Positions 61,140-64,000 of a stretch of 64,000 bases of DNA are shown piece by piece. The notes under the pieces are model-generated. The model was not told the origin of the DNA. It ran no database searches and saw nothing but the letters and a program-made list of their open reading frames with translations. The translations under genes were made by a program, and so were the position numbers. The DNA is from Opitutus terrae PB90-1. GTDB taxonomy: Bacteria > Verrucomicrobiota > Verrucomicrobiia > Opitutales > Opitutaceae. The DNA lies in contig NC_010571.1 in NCBI RefSeq assembly GCF_000019965.1, forward strand, positions 3,047,001 through 3,111,000, in the 5' to 3' direction. Each line of letters begins with the position of its first letter. The first letter of the stretch is position 1.

Positions 61140-63332
61140 TTACTGCGCGGGAGCGGCTTCGCTGCTCTGCTTCTGCGCTTCGAGTTCCTTCATCGCGGCC
61201 TTGCGGCTGAGGCGAACCTTGCCGGAACGCTCGTCGATGCCGATGCACTTCACCGTGATCGAATCGCCCATCTTCACCACGTCCTCAGTGCGACGGACAC
61301 GGAAGTCGGCCAGCTCGCTCACGTGGCACAGGCCCTCGTTGCCGGGGGTGCACTCGACGAAGCAGCCGAACTCCTTCACGCCGGTCACACGGCCGGTGTA
61401 GATCTTGCCGACCTCGATCGCGGGGCCCTTGCTGCCGCCAGGACCGCCGCCGCCACAGAGAGAGTCGATCTCCTGGATGGCGCGGTTCATCGCCTCGGCG
61501 TTGTTCGAGTAAACGAACACCTTGCCCGAGTCGTCCTCGGCGATGTCGATCTGCGCACCGGTCGTCTCGGTGATGCGGCGGATCGTCTTGCCACCGGGCC
61601 CGATGAGCAGGCCGATCTTTTCCGGATCGATCTGGATCGTTTGGATGCGCGGGGCGTACTTGCTGAGATCGGCGCGCGGCGCGGGCAGCGAGCCGAGCAT
61701 GACCTTGAGGATTTCCATCCGGGCGTCGCGTGCCTGCATGATGGCGGTCTTCGCGATCTCGAAAGGCAGGCCGTTGATCTTGAGGTCGAGCTGGAAGCCG
61801 GTGATGCCCTTGCTGGTGCCGGCGAGCTTGAAGTCCATGTCGCCGAAGTGGTCTTCCTCACCGAGAATATCGGTGATCGTGACCCACTTCTCGATCGAGC
61901 CGTCGGAAGCGTTCTGGGTCATCAGACCGCAGGAGATGCCCGCGACAGGCGCGATGATCGGCACGCCGGCGTCCATCAGCGACAGACAGCCGCCGCAGAT
62001 CGAGGCCATCGAGGTCGAGCCGTTGGAGGCCATGATCTCGGACACGACGCGGATCGAGTAGGGGAACACATCCTCGGGCGGTAGCACCGGGACGAGCGAA
62101 CGCTCGGCGAGTGCGCCGTGGCCGATTTCGCGACGGCCCGGACCGGTGAACCGGCCGGTTTCGCCGACGGAGAACGGCGGAAAGTTGTAGTGGAGCAGGA
62201 ACGACTTCGACTTCACGCCGCCGGTGAGGGCGTCGAGATCCTGCGCATCCTTGGTGGGACCGAGCGTGGTGAGCGCGATGTTCTGCGTGTCACCGCGCTG
62301 GAACATGGCGGAGCCGTGCACGCGCGGGAGCACGCCGACCTGCGCCTGCAGCGGACGGATGTCCTTCTGGCCGCGGCCGTCGGCGCGGACGCCGCGTTCG
62401 AGCACCGTCTTGCGGTAGGCCTTGTATTGGAGATCCTCGAACACGACGTTCAAGTCGACGTCGGTGAACTTGCCTTCGCCGAGTTCGGCGGTGAGCGCCG
62501 CTTTGGCCTCTTCCTTGAGCAGCTTCACGGCGTTGGCGCGGACGGCCTTTTCCTTGCCGAAGATCGCTTCGATCAGCCGCTCGGTCGGGACGACGCGCTC
62601 GATGATGGTGCGGGCCTCGGGCGTGGCGCCGACGAGCGGGAACGTGCCCTTCGGCTTGCCGCACTGGGCGACGAGTTCCTTGATGGCTTTGAGGATCGGC
62701 TGGATCGACTCATGGCCGAACGCCAGCGCCTCGATGAAGCGCTCTTCCGGGATCTGGTCCGCGGAGCCTTCGATCATCAGCATGTCCTTTTCGTTGCCGA
62801 CGTAGATCAGGTCGAGCGACGAGGCGAACATCTGGTCGATGGTCGGGTTGGCGACGAACTTGCCTTCGATTTCGGCGACGCGGACGGCCGCGATCGGGCC
62901 GTTCCACGGAATATCGGAGATGGCGAGTGCGGCGCTGGCGCCGTTGACCATCGAGATGTCGGATTCGTTGACCAGATCGGCGGAGAACAGCTGGCCGATG
63001 ATCTGGACCTCATTGAGGAAACCCTCGGGGAAGAGCGGGCGGCACGGACGGTCGCAGAGCCGGGAGGTGAGGATTTCCTTTTCCGACGGACGGCCTTCGC
63101 GCTTGAAGTAACCACCGGGGAAGCGGCCGGCGGCGGCGTATTTTTCACGGTAGTCGACCGTGAGCGGGAACCAATCCTGGCCCGGCTTGGTGGTCTGCGC
63201 GACGCAGGCGGTAACAAACACGTTGGTCTCGCCGACCTGGACATTGACGGCGCCGTTGGCGAGCTGGGCGATGGAGCCGGTGGAGAACGTGATCCCCAAC
63301 TCGGGGACCGTGACGGAGTATTTCTGATTCAT
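61140..63332 (-). CDS. pnp: Polyribonucleotide nucleotidyltransferase (PNPase)
   Basis: Phosphorolytic 3'-5' exoribonuclease and part of RNA-decay complexes. The 730-residue protein has two RNase PH domains (first about 15-145, second about 320-540 with [20 protein letters not shown] containing the catalytic Asp pair), a KH domain ([20 protein letters not shown]) and an S1 domain ([20 protein letters not shown]). ATG 63332 is family-typical. It follows rpsO on the same strand, the common rpsO-pnp order, but here rpsO has its own terminator. Confidence 0.98.
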   Translation of the reverse strand: MNQKYSVTVPELGITFSTGSIAQLANGAVNVQVGETNVFVTACVAQTTKPGQDWFPLTVDYREKYAAAGRFPGGYFKREGRPSEKEILTSRLCDRPCRPLFPEGFLNEVQIIGQLFSADLVNESDISMVNGASAALAISDIPWNGPIAAVRVAEIEGKFVANPTIDQMFASSLDLIYVGNEKDMLMIEGSADQIPEERFIEALAFGHESIQPILKAIKELVAQCGKPKGTFPLVGATPEARTIIERVVPTERLIEAIFGKEKAVRANAVKLLKEEAKAALTAELGEGKFTDVDLNVVFEDLQYKAYRKTVLERGVRADGRGQKDIRPLQAQVGVLPRVHGSAMFQRGDTQNIALTTLGPTKDAQDLDALTGGVKSKSFLLHYNFPPFSVGETGRFTGPGRREIGHGALAERSLVPVLPPEDVFPYSIRVVSEIMASNGSTSMASICGGCLSLMDAGVPIIAPVAGISCGLMTQNASDGSIEKWVTITDILGEEDHFGDMDFKLAGTSKGITGFQLDLKINGLPFEIAKTAIMQARDARMEILKVMLGSLPAPRADLSKYAPRIQTIQIDPEKIGLLIGPGGKTIRRITETTGAQIDIAEDDSGKVFVYSNNAEAMNRAIQEIDSLCGGGGPGGSKGPAIEVGKIYTGRVTGVKEFGCFVECTPGNEGLCHVSELADFRVRRTEDVVKMGDSITVKCIGIDERSGKVRLSRKAAMKELEAQKQSSEAAPAQ

Positions 63333-63684
63333 TCTATCGATTCGTTTCGGATCGGATGCTGTGTCTGCGGATAGGAACGAGCCGGGCCAGCAACACACGA
63401 CTGGCGGCAACTCGGGTCCCGCAGGTGCGGGACGGCAGCGGCATGGAGCCACTGCGGTGGGGTTCTGGTCGAACTAGGCGACAACCCGCTTCGTCATCCC
63501 CGCTCCAACGCGAGAGATTTCCGTTTGGTGTCTGGCGGGTAGGGCGGATTATCCTTAATCCGCCGCGGCGCGTTAAGGATAACGCGCCCTACCTGGCAAC
63601 AAACGGAAATGTCCCGGTCGGAATCGAGTGTCGGAAAAAACCACGGGCGACCCGCGGATCGGGTCGCCCGTGTGACTGAAAGGG
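63333..63684. other. rpsO-pnp spacer with a twin palindrome
   Basis: About 350 bases without a gene. It holds the rpsO terminator (63635-63672) and a compound inverted repeat at 63539-63593: GGCGGATTATCCTTAATCCG (63543-63562) followed by GGCGCGTTAAGGATAACGCG (63567-63586), enclosed by GTAGG and CCTAC. The pnp promoter is presumably between the repeat and 63333. Confidence 0.75.
63635..63672 (-). terminator. Rho-independent terminator of rpsO
   Basis: A thirteen-pair perfect stem CACGGGCGACCCG/CGGGTCGCCCGTG (63642-63654 with 63660-63672), followed in minus sense by GG and six T. It lies 13 bases after the rpsO stop. Confidence 0.93.
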
Positions 63685-63951
63685 TTACTTGCGGAGGTTC
63701 AGCTTCTGCAGGAGTTCGGTATACTTCGGCAGGTCGTGCTTCTTGAGGTAATCGAGGAGCTTACGACGACGGCTGGCCATCTGCAGCAGACCGCGGCGCG
63801 AGTGGAAGTCCTTGCGGTGCGTGCGCAGGTGCTCGGTCAAGTGGTTGATCCGGGCGGTGAGCAACGCGACCTGGACCTCGGACGAGCCGGTGTCTTTGTC
63901 GTGAGTCTTATACTGAGCGATGATTTCGGGTTTAACGACGGTCGTGGACAT
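63685..63951 (-). CDS. rpsO: 30S ribosomal protein S15
   Basis: An 88-residue primary 16S rRNA-binding protein of the small subunit. It has the typical [20 protein letters not shown] and [20 protein letters not shown] stretches and ends [15 protein letters not shown]. The length is exactly that of the family. The start is at 63951. The 49 bases up to the window edge hold no visible Shine-Dalgarno, and a GC-rich word (GTAGGGAGCCTCGCGGCTCC, 63978-63997) that looks like another repeat arm. Confidence 0.98.
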   Translation of the reverse strand: MSTTVVKPEIIAQYKTHDKDTGSSEVQVALLTARINHLTEHLRTHRKDFHSRRGLLQMASRRRKLLDYLKKHDLPKYTELLQKLNLRK

Positions 63952-64000
63952 GGTTTATGGGTTGAATTTCACGATTGTAGGGAGCCTCGCGGCTCCGTGC

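Overview
The window looks like a chromosomal segment of a verrucomicrobium, most likely an Opitutaceae (Opitutus-type) bacterium. That placement is an inference. It rests on high GC, a Minf_1886-family gene, DUF5069, a TonB-dependent receptor of the type frequent in Opitutus, DUF5916, and a great many 'word-like' dispersed inverted repeats at gene junctions. No rRNA, tRNA or CRISPR array was found. The only mobile element seen is one IS481-like insertion sequence.

Layout. 1-6190: the end of a GxxExxY-family gene, then pheT and gatC-gatA-gatB (tRNA charging), each spacer holding a different inverted repeat. 6191-16230: a TonB-dependent receptor; a hypothetical gene and a Tat-type sugar-isomerase-like protein on the minus strand, the latter divergent from a Tat-exported superoxide dismutase; a Fur-family regulator without its CxxC; a Minf_1886 protein; an M16 peptidase; and a lysine-rich EF-hand mini-protein ending in a clear terminator. 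16320-20030 (minus): an M24 peptidase, mutM, tlyA and nadK in one run. 20070-33730: mostly small housekeeping and hypothetical genes, namely DUF192, two NUDIX proteins, a phosphoesterase, DUF4412, YhcH, rlmJ, Hsp20, a MazG-like enzyme, an FmdB-like protein, mog, gluQ and a LOG-family protein. A LysR gene lies divergent from DUF5069 and a nitronate monooxygenase, with a textbook T-N11-A palindrome between them.

33738-41729 (minus): a moxR-DUF58-bat operon (MoxR ATPase, DUF58, BatA, a BatB+BatC fusion and a BatD+BatE fusion). In both fusions a stretch resembling a signal peptide survives at the join. 41998-46059: a release-factor-like GGQ protein, a small protein beside a frameshifted nucleotidyltransferase, a MOSC protein, a TIGR03067-like protein and rmuC.

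46326-53412 is the most unusual part. It is a compact plus-strand run of six genes, most of them overlapping: a receiver-histidine kinase hybrid, a 39-aa ORF, a ketosynthase-like protein that keeps the active-site Cys but lacks both catalytic His, a multi-pass membrane histidine kinase, a soluble kinase-like protein with a degenerate ATPase domain, and an adenylyltransferase-fold protein. It reads as one signalling unit of unknown output. 53511-64000: an ABC ATPase without a permease, a HAD phosphatase, a gene-free stretch with a 40-bp palindrome, surE, a DUF5916 outer-membrane protein, the IS element, and pnp and rpsO with strong terminators.

Many start codons lack a visible Shine-Dalgarno sequence, so several starts were chosen from family alignments or signal peptides and are stated as such.
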